From Streptomyces sp. CB02056 (GTDB lineage: Bacteria; Actinomycetota; Actinomycetes; Streptomycetales; Streptomycetaceae), in contig NZ_LIPD01000007.1 in the NCBI RefSeq assembly GCF_001905545.1, positions 503,045-567,044 on the forward strand: a stretch of 64,000 nucleotides of DNA, read 5' to 3'. Shown one piece after another: positions 47,051 to 56,317 of this stretch (position 1 is its first letter; each line of letters starts with the position of its first letter). Under the pieces are notes generated by a model. It saw nothing but the letters and a program-made list of their open reading frames with translations. It was not told the origin of the DNA and searched no databases. A program made the position numbers and the translations under genes.

Positions 47051-47164
47051 CGGCGGGCGGGCCCTTCTACTGTGCTGGACTTCTGCGCTGACCCGCGGAG
47101 GCCGTGGGGCCCGGATCGCGGGCCGCCACGGCGTCGGCGGGGTACTTCGGGGTGGGGTGGCCGG

Positions 47165-48313
47165 TTACTTGACGACCACGGCGGCGGCCAGCTTCGACAG
47201 CGGCTCGCCCAGCGAGTTGACCGCGTCGGAGAAGGCCTTGCGCTCGGCCTCGGTGACCTTGTCGTAGGAGGTGAAGGTGCCGTCGGCCTGCTTGTACTTG
47301 GCCAGCAGGGTGTTGATGGCGGCGAACTCGGAGTCCAGCGTCTTCGCCAGCTCCGCGTCCTTCTCGGAGGCGACCGGCTTCAGCAGCTCGTAGGCCTTCT
47401 GCGCGCCCTCGACGTTGGCGTGGAAGTCGGCCAGGTCGGTGTGGCTGTAGCGGTCCTCCTCACCGGTGATCTTGTTGGTGGCGACCTCGTCCAGCAGCTC
47501 CTTGGCGCCGTTGGCCATGCTGGTCGCGGTGATCTCCGCCTCGGGGATCTTCTTCTGCCAGTCCTTGAGGTCGGCGACCAGCTGGTCGGCGAGCTTCTTC
47601 TCGTCGTCGCCGATCTTCGCGTCGGCCCAGAGCGACTTCTCCAGCTTGTGCCAGCCGGTCCAGGCCTGGCCCGGCTCCAGCTTGTCCTCGCGGGTGTCGG
47701 TCTTCGGGTCGACGTCGCCGAAGCTCTCGGCGACCGGCTCGGTGCGCTCCCAGCCGGTGCGCGAGGGCGCGTAGAGCGACTTGGCCTTCTCCAGGTCGTC
47801 CGCCTTGATCGCGGCGGCGAAGGCCTCGACGGCCGGGATGGTGGCGTCGGCCTGCTCCTGGGCGTACTTCCGGTAGGAGTCGACGGCGGCGGCCAGGCGC
47901 GGGTCGGCCGGCGCGGCGCTGCCGCCCTCGCCGGTGACGGTGATCTTCTGGCGGATGCCGTTGCCGACCATGCCGGGCTTGCAGGCGATCTCGTACGAGC
48001 CGGCCTTGATCTCGGCGTTGATGCTCGCCTTGGTGCCGGGGCCGATGTTCTCGCGCTCGGTGACGATCTTGTCGCCGTCGCCGTAGACGTAGACCTCGGT
48101 GGTCTTGGAGCCCTTGTTGCTGATGTCCAGGACGACGTGGCCGGCCGGGAAGGTGGTCTTGGAGACCTCGCAGGCGGTGTCGGTCGCGTTCACCTTGACC
48201 GCGTCGGAGCCGCCGGCCTTGTCGTCCTTCTTGGACGCGCAGCCGGCCAGGGCTGCGGTCGCCACGGCGAGGGTGAGCAGCGCGGCTGCGGTGGAACGGC
48301 GACGGGCGGACAT
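47165..48313 (-). CDS. efeO: EfeO, iron-binding lipoprotein
   Basis: A 382-aa exported protein: signal with lipobox LAGC near residue 24, an N-terminal cupredoxin-like domain (about 45-130, FPAGHVVLDISNKGSKTTEVYVYGDG), then the M75/imelysin-like domain with HKLEKSLW and WQKKIPEAEITATSMANGAKELLDEV. It hands iron to EfeU. ATG 48313 (MSARRRST) starts the signal. It is the first gene of efeO-efeB-efeU, under an iron box. Confidence 0.95.
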   Translation of the reverse strand: MSARRRSTAAALLTLAVATAALAGCASKKDDKAGGSDAVKVNATDTACEVSKTTFPAGHVVLDISNKGSKTTEVYVYGDGDKIVTERENIGPGTKASINAEIKAGSYEIACKPGMVGNGIRQKITVTGEGGSAAPADPRLAAAVDSYRKYAQEQADATIPAVEAFAAAIKADDLEKAKSLYAPSRTGWERTEPVAESFGDVDPKTDTREDKLEPGQAWTGWHKLEKSLWADAKIGDDEKKLADQLVADLKDWQKKIPEAEITATSMANGAKELLDEVATNKITGEEDRYSHTDLADFHANVEGAQKAYELLKPVASEKDAELAKTLDSEFAAINTLLAKYKQADGTFTSYDKVTEAERKAFSDAVNSLGEPLSKLAAAVVVK

Positions 48314-48380
48314 GCGGGCTCCAACGGGAAAGGGCATGGGTGTGCCAAGGCAGTGCGGCCGGCCGGGGACCAGCAGACCA

Positions 48381-48408
48381 TCATTAGCTAAGGCATACCT
48401 TACGTAAA
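48381..48408 (-). promoter_or_regulatory. efeO promoter with DtxR/DmdR-type iron box
   Basis: TTAGCTAAGGCATACCTTA (48384-48402) matches the DtxR/IdeR consensus TTAGGTTAGGCTAACCTAA. It lies between TTTACG (-35, 48403-48408) and TAATGA (-10, 48381-48386) on the minus strand. Fe-loaded repressor would block the operon. Confidence 0.8.
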
Positions 48409-48487
48409 GACGATTTTCCGTCTACACCCACCCCCTGAACCGTTACCGTCCCGGTGTCCGGCGGGCGGCCGTCCTGCCCGGCGGCGG

Positions 48488-48544
48488 CCACCGTCCCGGC
48501 GGGCGGCTACCGTCCCGGCGGGCGGCTACCGTCCCGGCGTCCGG
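48488..48544. repeat. 19-bp tandem array carrying the ABC ATPase stop
   Basis: Units begin at 48488, 48507 and 48526 (CTACCGTCCCGGCGGGCGG); more diverged copies extend to about 48450. CTA is the TAG stop of the gene on the minus strand; the true stop is in the 48526 unit and the next TAG follows 19 bp on. Confidence 0.85.
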
Positions 48545-49350
48545 CGGGCCGCGGCCCGGGCCGTCCAGCGGCCCTCGTGCCGGCTGATCCGGATCGGGTG
48601 GCCGAAGGTCTCGCTGATCAGCTCCGTGGTCATCACCTCGTCCACCGGCCCGGCCGCCACGCACTCGCCGCCGCGCAGCAGCAGGGCGTGGGTGGTGCTC
48701 TCCGGCAGCTCCTCCAGGTGGTGGGTGACCAGCACGCTGGCCAGCTCCGGGTGCTGGTGGCGCAGCAGGTCCAGGCTGTCCAGCAGCAGCTCCCGGGCGG
48801 TCAGGTCGAGCCCCGTGGCCGGCTCGTCGAGCAGCAGCAGCCGGGGGCTGGGCATCAGCGCGCGGGCGATCAGGGCCCGGCCGCGCTCGCCCTGGGAGAG
48901 CGTCGTCCACGCGGCCTCGGCCATCGCGCGCATGCCGAGCGTGTCGATCAGCTGCTCGGCCCGCTCCAGCGCCTCCGGGGCCGGCTTGCGGTGGAACTCC
49001 GGCTCGATCGTGTTGGTGTAGCCGGTGAGCACCACCTCGCGCACGCTCAGCGGCGAGCGCAGCGGGTGGCGCGGGTTGACGTGCCCGAGGTGGGCGCGCA
49101 GCTCGCGGACGTCCACCCGGCCGAGCCGGCGGCCGAGCACGTCCACCTCGCCGCGGGTGGGGTGGGAGACGGCGCCGAGCAGCGCGAGCAGGGTGGACTT
49201 GCCGGCGCCGTTGGGGCCGAGCAGCGCCCAGTGCTCGCCGGGCCGGATCTCCAGGGTGATCCCGCGCAGCAGGTGGCGGCCGTCGCGCACGACGTCCACG
49301 TCGCGGGTGCGCAGCACCGGCCCGGCGAAGTCGGGGGCGGATGAGTTCAT
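48526..49350 (-). CDS. ABC transporter ATP-binding protein (YlmA-like)
   Basis: A 274-aa ATPase with Walker A GPNGAGKST, signature LSQGERGRALIARAL, Walker B LLLLDEPATGLDL and H-loop VTHHLEELP. The LSQGE form and length fit the iron-siderophore/molybdate ModF/YlmA-like group. No permease is adjacent, so it may act alone on another process. Start ATG 49350 with GGAG upstream. Confidence 0.88.
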   Translation of the reverse strand: MNSSAPDFAGPVLRTRDVDVVRDGRHLLRGITLEIRPGEHWALLGPNGAGKSTLLALLGAVSHPTRGEVDVLGRRLGRVDVRELRAHLGHVNPRHPLRSPLSVREVVLTGYTNTIEPEFHRKPAPEALERAEQLIDTLGMRAMAEAAWTTLSQGERGRALIARALMPSPRLLLLDEPATGLDLTARELLLDSLDLLRHQHPELASVLVTHHLEELPESTTHALLLRGGECVAAGPVDEVMTTELISETFGHPIRISRHEGRWTARAAARRTPGR

Positions 49351-49552
49351 GGGACTCCGATCACGGTGCCGGGCAGGGTGCGGGCGGGGCGCCGCACGGG
49401 ACGGTCCGGCGCCGTCCGTCCGCGTGCAGAGTACAACCGTCGAGTCGCGGGAGGTCGGGGCGTCCGAGGGGTGGACGCGCCAGAACCCTGTCGCCCGGCG
49501 GGAGTTGGGAGGAGGATGGTGCCCTTTCCGAGGGGGGACGAGGGGGGACTCG

Positions 49553-51652
49553 ATGACCGCGGACGGGGAACGGGCCGCCGGCACGCTGCACGGGCTGGTC
49601 GAGGAACGGGCCCGCCGGGCGCCGGCCGCGGTGGCCGTGCGCTGCGGCGGGCAGGAGCTCACGTACGGGGAGCTGGTGGAGCGGGCCGGGCGGCTGGCCG
49701 CCGTGCTGGCGGAGCGGGGCCTGGCCCCGGGCGGGCGGGCGGCGGTCGCGCTGGGCCGGGGCACCGAGGTGTACGTGGCGCTGCTGGCCGTGCTGACGGC
49801 GGGCGCGGCGTTCGTGCCGCTGGAGCCCACCGCGCCGGACGCGCTGCTGCGGCACGTGCTGGCGGACGCCGCACCGGACGTGGTGGTCACCGAGGAGCGC
49901 CACCGGGTCCGGCTGGCGGACGCTGGCGGGGCGCCGCTGGTCTGCGTCGACACGGCCGCCCCCGCGCGGGCCCCGTTCGAGCCGCCCGAGGTCACCGCCG
50001 CCGACCTCGCCTGTGTCTTCTACACGTCCGGCTCCACCGGCCTGCCCCTCGGCGCGCTGATCGAGCACCGCAACCTACTGGCCGCGTACGAGGGCTGGCG
50101 CGAGGTGTACGGGCTCACCGCCGAGGACCGGATCCTGCAGACCGCGAGCCTGGAGTTCGACGTCTTCACCGCCGACTGGGTCCGGGCCCTCGGCACCGGC
50201 GCGACCCTGGTCGTCACCCCGTTCAACCTCACCCTGGACCGCGCCGCCGACCTCGGCGCGCTGCCCGCCCTGGTCGCCGCCGAGCGGATCACCGTCCTGG
50301 AGCTGAACGTCCGCACCGCGCGCCGGCTGACCGCCCTGCTGGCGCGGACCGGCGGCAGGCTGCCCGGGGTTCGACTGCTCACCGTGGGCGCCGAGAAGTG
50401 GTACCTGGACGAGCAGTTGGGCCTGCAGCGGCTGCTCGGCGGGGAGGCGAGGGTGCTGAACGTCTACGGGCTGGCCGAGGCCACCGTGGACAGCACCTGG
50501 TTCGACGCCAGGGGCACCGCGGCCGCCGAGGGCGCCGAACGGGTCTCGCTGGTCGGCCGGCCCTTCCCCGGCACCCGGGTGTACGTGCTGGGCCCGAACG
50601 GCACCCCCGCCAAGCAGGGCATGACGGGGGAGATCGCGATCGCCGGCGCCGGCCTGGCCCGCGGCTACCTGAACCGGCCGACGGACACCGCCCGCCGCTT
50701 CGTCCGGGCGGACTTCGACCCGGACGGCCGGGTGCTGCTGACCGGCGACCTCGGGGTGCTGCGGGCGGACGGCGTACTGGAGTTCACCGCCCGGGCCGCG
50801 ACCGTGGTCGGCCCGCTCGGCGCGGAGCGGCCGACCGGCGTGCTGGCGCGGGTGCGGGCGGCGGTCCACGCGGAGGGCGCGCTGCGCGGGCACCCGGCGG
50901 TGCGGGAGGCGGCCGTCGTCTACGTGGAGCCGGTACCGGGGCGGCGGCGGCTGGTCGGCTACGCGGTGACCGATCCGGCCGTGTACGGGGCGGACGGCTG
51001 GTCGCTCTCCCAGTACCTGGAGAGGAAGCTCAGGGGCCGCCCGGTGCCCGCCGCCGTCGTCACGCTGCGCGAGCTGCCGCGCACCCGGGCGGGCAAGCTG
51101 GACCGCGCGGCACTGCCGCTGCCGGCCCCGCCGGAGCACGCCGCCCCGCGCTCCGCCAAGGCGGGCGGGCGGAGCGGCGGCAAGGGCGGCGGCAAGGCCG
51201 GGGGCCGGCGTTCCGGGAACGCGGGCTTCACCGGCGGCTGCGCGGCGGTGGTCTGCGTCCTGGTGTTCGCCTTCGCGGCCTGGGCGATGACCTTCGCGCT
51301 CTTCCCCGGCTCGACCGACCTCACGGGCGTCCCCTCCCCGTACCGCGGCTTCTTCCAGCTGCTGTACCTCTGCGAGAACCTGGCCTTCGGCGCCGGGATC
51401 GTCTACCTCACCATCGGTTTCGAGGCCGTCCTGCGGCTGGGCAGGCCGTTCGGGCTGTCGCTGCTGACCCATCTGGCGATCGCCTGGCTGCTGGTCAACT
51501 GGTGGCCGCAGGACAACCTCTACCGGCTCACCAGGGCCACCGACTGGCCGCGCGAGACGGCGATGGTGTTCGCGTTCAACGTCCCGCTGATGCTCGCGGC
51601 GCTGGTGCTGGTGCGCTTCGTGCTCTGGCGGCCGCCGGCCGGGAAGGAGTGA
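49553..51652 (+). CDS. Adenylation (AMP-binding) domain protein with C-terminal membrane helices
   Basis: A 699-aa protein. Residues 1-520 are an ANL-superfamily adenylation domain of the amino-acid-activating type: TAGAAFVPLEP (A2-like), VFYTSGSTGLPLGA (A3, about 153-168, with Leu for the usual Lys in PKG), NVYGLAEATVDST (A5), TGDL (A7) and the A10 motif AGKLDRAALPLP with the Lys kept. The A8 hinge is not recognisable. A Gly/Lys-rich linker leads to four membrane helices (about 562-690). No carrier protein or condensation domain is fused or adjacent. It may make an acyl- or aminoacyl-adenylate at the membrane. Confidence 0.8.
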   Translation: MTADGERAAGTLHGLVEERARRAPAAVAVRCGGQELTYGELVERAGRLAAVLAERGLAPGGRAAVALGRGTEVYVALLAVLTAGAAFVPLEPTAPDALLRHVLADAAPDVVVTEERHRVRLADAGGAPLVCVDTAAPARAPFEPPEVTAADLACVFYTSGSTGLPLGALIEHRNLLAAYEGWREVYGLTAEDRILQTASLEFDVFTADWVRALGTGATLVVTPFNLTLDRAADLGALPALVAAERITVLELNVRTARRLTALLARTGGRLPGVRLLTVGAEKWYLDEQLGLQRLLGGEARVLNVYGLAEATVDSTWFDARGTAAAEGAERVSLVGRPFPGTRVYVLGPNGTPAKQGMTGEIAIAGAGLARGYLNRPTDTARRFVRADFDPDGRVLLTGDLGVLRADGVLEFTARAATVVGPLGAERPTGVLARVRAAVHAEGALRGHPAVREAAVVYVEPVPGRRRLVGYAVTDPAVYGADGWSLSQYLERKLRGRPVPAAVVTLRELPRTRAGKLDRAALPLPAPPEHAAPRSAKAGGRSGGKGGGKAGGRRSGNAGFTGGCAAVVCVLVFAFAAWAMTFALFPGSTDLTGVPSPYRGFFQLLYLCENLAFGAGIVYLTIGFEAVLRLGRPFGLSLLTHLAIAWLLVNWWPQDNLYRLTRATDWPRETAMVFAFNVPLMLAALVLVRFVLWRPPAGKE

Positions 51653-51728
51653 CGGGACCCCGGCGGCTGCTCAGGCGCGCCCGACCCCGGCGGCGGCTGC
51701 TCAGGCGCACCTCGCCGGCGGCTCAGCG
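51649..51728. repeat. 22-30-bp tandem repeat spanning the ATP-grasp stop
   Basis: Copies of GGCGGCTGCTCAGGCGC recur at about 51664, 51694 and 51717. The minus-strand TGA (TCA at 51671, 51701 and 51723) is repeated in each; the ATP-grasp gene ends at the 51723 copy. It lies between two convergent genes. Confidence 0.75.
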
Positions 51729-53051
51729 CAGCGCCTCGAACATCCGGGCCAGCCCGTGGTTCGCGGCGGCGACCAGCGCCTCGGCCGCGTCCAGCGACTC
51801 GGTGTCCGGCCCGGCCAGGGCGAGGCCGACGAAGGGCTCCGGCTCGCGGGAGGCGGTCGGGATCAGCGGCAGCAGGGTGACGCCGAGCCGGGCGCAGCGC
51901 GGCCGCAGCCGTTCCAGGTGGTCGTGCAGCGCGGCCTGGTCGAGCCGGGCGCCGAGCGGCATCGCGTCCAGGGTGCGGACCAGGTGGCCGGGGCCGCGCA
52001 CCGCGTCGAGGCGGGCGCGCAGCACGAGGGCGACGGCCGGCCCGGTGAGCCGCAGGTTGATCTCGGTGGGGGCGAGCCGGCGCTCCCGGTCGGTGACGAA
52101 GTCGACGTCGTACCAGCCCCGGTAGCCCTCGGCGGCCAGCCGCTCCCCCACCGCCAGGGCGAACCGGCGGGCGGTGTCGGCGGCGTCCCCCGGCACCGTG
52201 CCGGGGCCGACGGTGACGCCCTGGTAGCGGGTGCCGGCCACCTCCATGGCGCCCGCGCCGACCGGGTGGACGGTGCCGTCCGGGCCGACCAGGGCGTCCT
52301 GGGTGAGGTCGCGGAGCCGGGCGGACGGGCCGGCGTCGACGTACTCCTCCAGCAGCACCTCCCCGTCGGCGGGCAGGAGTTCGGTGCGGACCAGGCGCCG
52401 CAGCAGGGCCCGGCCGCCGCCCGCGGCGAACAGTTCGGCGGGCTCCACCACGACGGTGCCGTAGCCGCCGACGCCGTACGGGCTCTTCAGCACCGTGGTC
52501 AGGCCCCGGACGGCGCGGGCGGTCAGCCGGCGGGCCGCCCGGCGCCGGCCGCCCGGGCGCTCCTGGTGCGGCACCCGGATGCCGGGGTGCCCGGGGGCGA
52601 GGGCGGTGAACAGGTCGTGCGCGGCGGCCTTGGACTCGTAGCGGCGGACGGCGGCCAGCTCGGGCCCCTCGCCCTGCGCGGCCGTCCGGCCCCACCCCAC
52701 CACCGGACGGCCGGAGTCGGCGATCCTGGCCACCAGGGCGGGACGGTCGGCGAGGGCCTCGGCCACCGTGCGGTCCGGTGCCACGCCGCTGTGCACCTCG
52801 ACCGGGCCCCAGGCCAACTCCCGGGCCAGCCAGTCGGTCCACTCCGGGGCGACCTCGGCGGGCAGCACCAGCAGCGCCGGTTCGGGGCTGTAGCAGGCGG
52901 CCAGGCAGGCGTAGTGGTGGGCGTGCCGCAGCCGTCGCAGGCGCTGCGCCGGGTCCATGCCGGGAGCGAGGAACTGCGCGTTGAAGTCCGCGACGTCGCC
53001 CACGTGGACCGCCGCCCGGCCGCCGGTCCAGGCCTCCACCCATCCGTCCAT
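51723..53051 (-). CDS. ATP-grasp-fold protein, putative ligase
   Basis: A 442-aa protein. About 130 N-terminal residues resemble a pre-ATP-grasp domain. The ATP-grasp region has TVLKSPYGVGGYGTVVVE (Lys and Gly-rich loop), VLLEEYVD, and APTEINLRLTG, where Glu and Asn ligate Mg. This C-terminal signature is shared by peptide-bond-forming ligases. The substrate is unknown. ATG 53051 follows a TACGCT -10-like box by 8 nt (leaderless); GTG/ATG options further upstream are weaker. It is convergent with the adenylation gene. Confidence 0.75.
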   Translation of the reverse strand: MDGWVEAWTGGRAAVHVGDVADFNAQFLAPGMDPAQRLRRLRHAHHYACLAACYSPEPALLVLPAEVAPEWTDWLARELAWGPVEVHSGVAPDRTVAEALADRPALVARIADSGRPVVGWGRTAAQGEGPELAAVRRYESKAAAHDLFTALAPGHPGIRVPHQERPGGRRRAARRLTARAVRGLTTVLKSPYGVGGYGTVVVEPAELFAAGGGRALLRRLVRTELLPADGEVLLEEYVDAGPSARLRDLTQDALVGPDGTVHPVGAGAMEVAGTRYQGVTVGPGTVPGDAADTARRFALAVGERLAAEGYRGWYDVDFVTDRERRLAPTEINLRLTGPAVALVLRARLDAVRGPGHLVRTLDAMPLGARLDQAALHDHLERLRPRCARLGVTLLPLIPTASREPEPFVGLALAGPDTESLDAAEALVAAANHGLARMFEALR

Positions 53052-53121
53052 GGGGCGGAAGCGTAGAGCCTGGGAGGGCCGGCCGCCCAGTGTCGGAGCA
53101 TCGGAGGCCGGCGGCAAGGTG

Positions 53122-53523
53122 TCAGAGCGCCAACAGCCCGGCGTCGGTGGGGCGCAGGCCGCAGGCGTCGAGGTAGAAGGGGCGCAGGTGCGGCTCGAAG
53201 TCGACGTGCAACCAGGCGCAGCCGGCCGCGCGGGCGCCGTCGGCGGCCTCCGCGACCAGCCGGGTGGCGACGCCCTGCCGCCGGGTGTCCGGGGAGACCG
53301 CGGTGTCGAGCAGGAAGGCGTGGACGCCGCCGTCCCAGGCGAGGTTGACGAAGCCGAGCAGGGCGCCGTCGGCGGTGCGGCGGGCGGTGACCCAGCCGAG
53401 GCTGTGCCGTTCCAGCCGGGCGAGCCGGCCGCCGGGTTCCACGGGGTGGCCGAAGGCCTCGGCGTGCAGGGCGTCGAGTTCGGGATCGGTGAGCGGGCCG
53501 CGCCACAGGTAGTCGATCGTCAC
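53122..53523 (-). CDS. GNAT-family N-acetyltransferase
   Basis: A 133-aa acetyltransferase. The acetyl-CoA loop is VSPDTRRQGVATRLV (R-Q-G-V-A), preceded by a beta strand FLLDTAV and followed by CAWLHVDFEPHLRPFYLDACGL. A cytosolic enzyme that acetylates an amine or protein. The GTG at 53523 lies about 7 nt after TACAGT on the minus strand, the leaderless pattern. Confidence 0.85.
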   Translation of the reverse strand: MTIDYLWRGPLTDPELDALHAEAFGHPVEPGGRLARLERHSLGWVTARRTADGALLGFVNLAWDGGVHAFLLDTAVSPDTRRQGVATRLVAEAADGARAAGCAWLHVDFEPHLRPFYLDACGLRPTDAGLLAL

Positions 53524-53682
53524 GACGGCACTGTAGAGCCCTTGTTAACTTCCGATCATTTTTTATCGACCAAGGACACGACTTGGCAAAGTTATGACCT
53601 TTCCTCTAGCTCAATCTGACTGACCCCCGTCAATCTCGGTCGCAGCTCCTTTCCCTGCACAGCTACCCCCACTGGAGTCCGA

Positions 53683-55275
53683 GTGATCCCCACGTCCTCC
53701 TCCCGCCGTGCCCGCGTGGCCGCGGCCTTCGTGGTCGTCGCCGCCCTCGCCGGCGCCACCGTCCCGGCCGCCACCGCCTCCGCCGCCCCCGGCATGCGCG
53801 AGGCCGCGATATCCCAGGCCCGCGCCAACGTCGCCCACAACGCGGGGGTGTTCGGCTTCGGCGCCGGCCAGGACCTCGTGCTCAAGGACGTCGTGGTCGA
53901 CGCCGACGGTGCCACCCACGTCCGCTTCGACCGGACCTTCCAGGGCCTGCCGGTGGTCGGCGGCGACCTGGTCGTCCACCAGGACGCCAAGGGCCGGCTC
54001 AAGGACTCCTCCCGCGCGGCCGCCCACGACGCCGCCGTGAAGTCGACCGTCCCCAAGGTGACCGCGCAGTCCGGCGCGGCCGGCGCGCTGGCCGCCGCCC
54101 CGGGTGTCAAGGATGCCGTCAGCAGCCCCGAGCTGGTCGTCTGGGCCGCCGACGGCACCCCCCGGCTGGCCTGGCGCACCACCGTCGAGGGCACCGGCGA
54201 GCACGGCCAGCCGGCGGGCAAGGTGGTCGTCACCGACGCCACCACGGGCGAGCAGATCGAGTCCTACGACGCCGAGCACCAGGCCGCCGGCACCGGGAAC
54301 TCCGAGTACACCGGCACGGTCACCATCGACACCACCGCCGCGAACGGCGGCTACACCCTGACCGACCCGGTCCGCGGCCACGTTACCAAGGACGCCAACA
54401 ACGTCGCCGCGAGCTCGCTCAAGGCCTCCTCCGGCACCGCGATCACCAGCACCACCAACGTCTGGGGCGACGGAAAGAAGTTCTCCTCCAACCGCACCAC
54501 CGCCGCCGTCGACGCCCACGCCAACACCGCCTGGACGTACGACTACTACAAGAACGTCCACGGCCGCAGCGGCATCAAGAACGACGGCAAGGGCGCCACC
54601 GTCTTCGTCCACGTCGGCACCAACTGGGACAACGCCCAGTGGTCCGACACCTGCTTCTGCATGATGACCGGCGACGGCGACGGCACCACCGACCCGGAGC
54701 AGGTGGACCTCGACACCATGGGCCACGAGATGACCCACGGCGTCACCAGCGCCACCGCCAACCTGCGCTACAGCGGCGAGTCCGGCGGCCTCAACGAGTC
54801 CACCAGCGACATCTTCGGCACCATGGTCGAGTGGTACGCCAACAACAGCGTCGACAAGGGCGACTACCTGTTCAGCGACCAGTCCACCCCGCCGTGGCTG
54901 CGCCGCTTCGACAAGCCCTCGCTGGACGGCCGTTCGGCCGACTGCTGGAGCAGCGGCGTCGGCAAGCTCGACGTCCACTACTCCTCGGGCGTCGGCAACC
55001 ACTGGTTCTACCTGGCCAGCGAGGGCAGCGGCACCAAGACCGTCAACGGCGTCACCTACACCAGCCCGACCTGCAACAACTCCACGCTGGCCGGTATCGG
55101 CAACGCCAAGGTCGCCAAGATCTGGTACCGCGCGCTGACCGTCTACATGACCTCCACCACCACCTACAAGGGCGCCCGCTCCGCCTCCCTGAACGCGGCC
55201 CGCGACCTGTACGGCGCCGGCAGCGCCGAGTACAACGCGGTCGCGGCGGCCTGGAGCGGCGTCAACGTCAACTGA
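53683..55275 (+). CDS. Secreted M4 (thermolysin-like) metallopeptidase
   Basis: A 530-aa exported zinc protease made as a pre-pro-enzyme. The signal ends near residue 35; an FTP/PepSY propeptide occupies about 40-190. The catalytic domain has GHEMTHGV (HExxH, about residue 347) and GGLNESTSDIFG with the third Zn ligand Glu. Later VGNHWFYLASEG and the C-terminal helices complete the M4 fold. It degrades extracellular protein. The GTG at 53683 follows GGAG; the domain starts fit. Confidence 0.94.
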   Translation: MIPTSSSRRARVAAAFVVVAALAGATVPAATASAAPGMREAAISQARANVAHNAGVFGFGAGQDLVLKDVVVDADGATHVRFDRTFQGLPVVGGDLVVHQDAKGRLKDSSRAAAHDAAVKSTVPKVTAQSGAAGALAAAPGVKDAVSSPELVVWAADGTPRLAWRTTVEGTGEHGQPAGKVVVTDATTGEQIESYDAEHQAAGTGNSEYTGTVTIDTTAANGGYTLTDPVRGHVTKDANNVAASSLKASSGTAITSTTNVWGDGKKFSSNRTTAAVDAHANTAWTYDYYKNVHGRSGIKNDGKGATVFVHVGTNWDNAQWSDTCFCMMTGDGDGTTDPEQVDLDTMGHEMTHGVTSATANLRYSGESGGLNESTSDIFGTMVEWYANNSVDKGDYLFSDQSTPPWLRRFDKPSLDGRSADCWSSGVGKLDVHYSSGVGNHWFYLASEGSGTKTVNGVTYTSPTCNNSTLAGIGNAKVAKIWYRALTVYMTSTTTYKGARSASLNAARDLYGAGSAEYNAVAAAWSGVNVN

Positions 55276-55285
55276 CGTACGTCTG

Positions 55286-56302
55286 TTAGTGGTTGAAGCC
55301 CACGTGGCAGTGGTCGTGGTGGGTGTCGTCGGTGAAGAACTGGTTGCCGACGCCGCCCGGGACCGCCACCGGACCGCCCACGTTGTACGAACCGGCGGCG
55401 GCCGCGTCCCGCATGAAGGACTCGACCAGTTGCCGGGACGTACCCGGGTCCACCACCGCCAGGCCGTCGATCCGCCAGACGTCGAAGGCCCGGCCCAGCG
55501 GATGGTCGCTGGGCCGGGTCGTCCCGAAGACGTCCAGCGGGTGGCCGGTCCGCACCACGCTCACCGAGAGCGTGTACGGGCCGGCCAGCCGCAGCATCGC
55601 CTCCAGCACGCTGTCGTGGACCGTGCCGCCGCGCAGGTCGGCGGCGGCCTCCGGCGGCAGCTCGATCCGGGGCTCGGCCAACACCCGGGCCACCGCGGGC
55701 GACGGCGCGACGGCGGCCGGGCCCGCGACACCCGGACGCAGGTCGGTGACGGTCCAGCGCGGCTCGGCCCGGCCCAGCCGGACGTCCACCGTGGTGCCGC
55801 CCTCGGCCACCGAGCCGTCCGGGCCTCGGGTCCACTGGCGGCACACCACCAGCACGCTCGCCGAGTCGTCGAGGATGCCGCCGTACTGGGCGACCACCAC
55901 CTCCAGGCTCGCCTCCGACGCCGCCGGGGCCAACGGACCGGCGGCGTCGGCCAGCGCGGGCGGCAGGCCGAGCGCCGCCACCCGGGCCCGGGCCGCCTCC
56001 ACCCCCTGCCCGCCGGGCGGCCAGGCGCCGAGCGCGGCGACCAGCTCGACGGCGCGGCGCTTGACGTCGGGCTGGATCTCGCCGGGGCCGGGCTGCCAGA
56101 GGGGCGGGCGGGGCAGCGGAGTGGGCGCGGGTGTCTCGGTCAGCGTTCCGGCCGGTGTCGCGGGCGTCGTCGTGCTCGGACTCGGCCCGGACGCCTGCGG
56201 CCTGCTCCCGCCCGTACACCCCGCCGCACCCAGCGCCAGCGCCGCCGCCGCGCCCGCCCGCAGCACCCCGCGCCGGTCCGGACCCCGGTCTCCACCCGTC
56301 AT
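55286..56302 (-). CDS. Secreted LAS/M15-like metallopeptidase homologue
   Basis: A 338-aa lipoprotein or secreted protein. The signal carries a Tat-like RR and a lipobox-like AAGC near residue 29, then a Pro/Thr-rich linker. In the C-terminal domain SDHPLGRAFDVW gives H-x6-D and HHDHCHVGF gives HxH, the zinc site of LAS peptidases (D-Ala-D-Ala carboxypeptidase/VanX type). It may trim peptidoglycan peptides. It is convergent with the M4 protease gene, with an 10-bp gap. Confidence 0.78.
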   Translation of the reverse strand: MTGGDRGPDRRGVLRAGAAAALALGAAGCTGGSRPQASGPSPSTTTPATPAGTLTETPAPTPLPRPPLWQPGPGEIQPDVKRRAVELVAALGAWPPGGQGVEAARARVAALGLPPALADAAGPLAPAASEASLEVVVAQYGGILDDSASVLVVCRQWTRGPDGSVAEGGTTVDVRLGRAEPRWTVTDLRPGVAGPAAVAPSPAVARVLAEPRIELPPEAAADLRGGTVHDSVLEAMLRLAGPYTLSVSVVRTGHPLDVFGTTRPSDHPLGRAFDVWRIDGLAVVDPGTSRQLVESFMRDAAAAGSYNVGGPVAVPGGVGNQFFTDDTHHDHCHVGFNH

Positions 56303-56317
56303 GCCGTCAGTATGCGG

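Noticed and set aside
49553..53051. NRPS gene cluster
   Set aside because: No condensation, carrier or thioesterase domain is present nearby; only a stand-alone adenylation protein.
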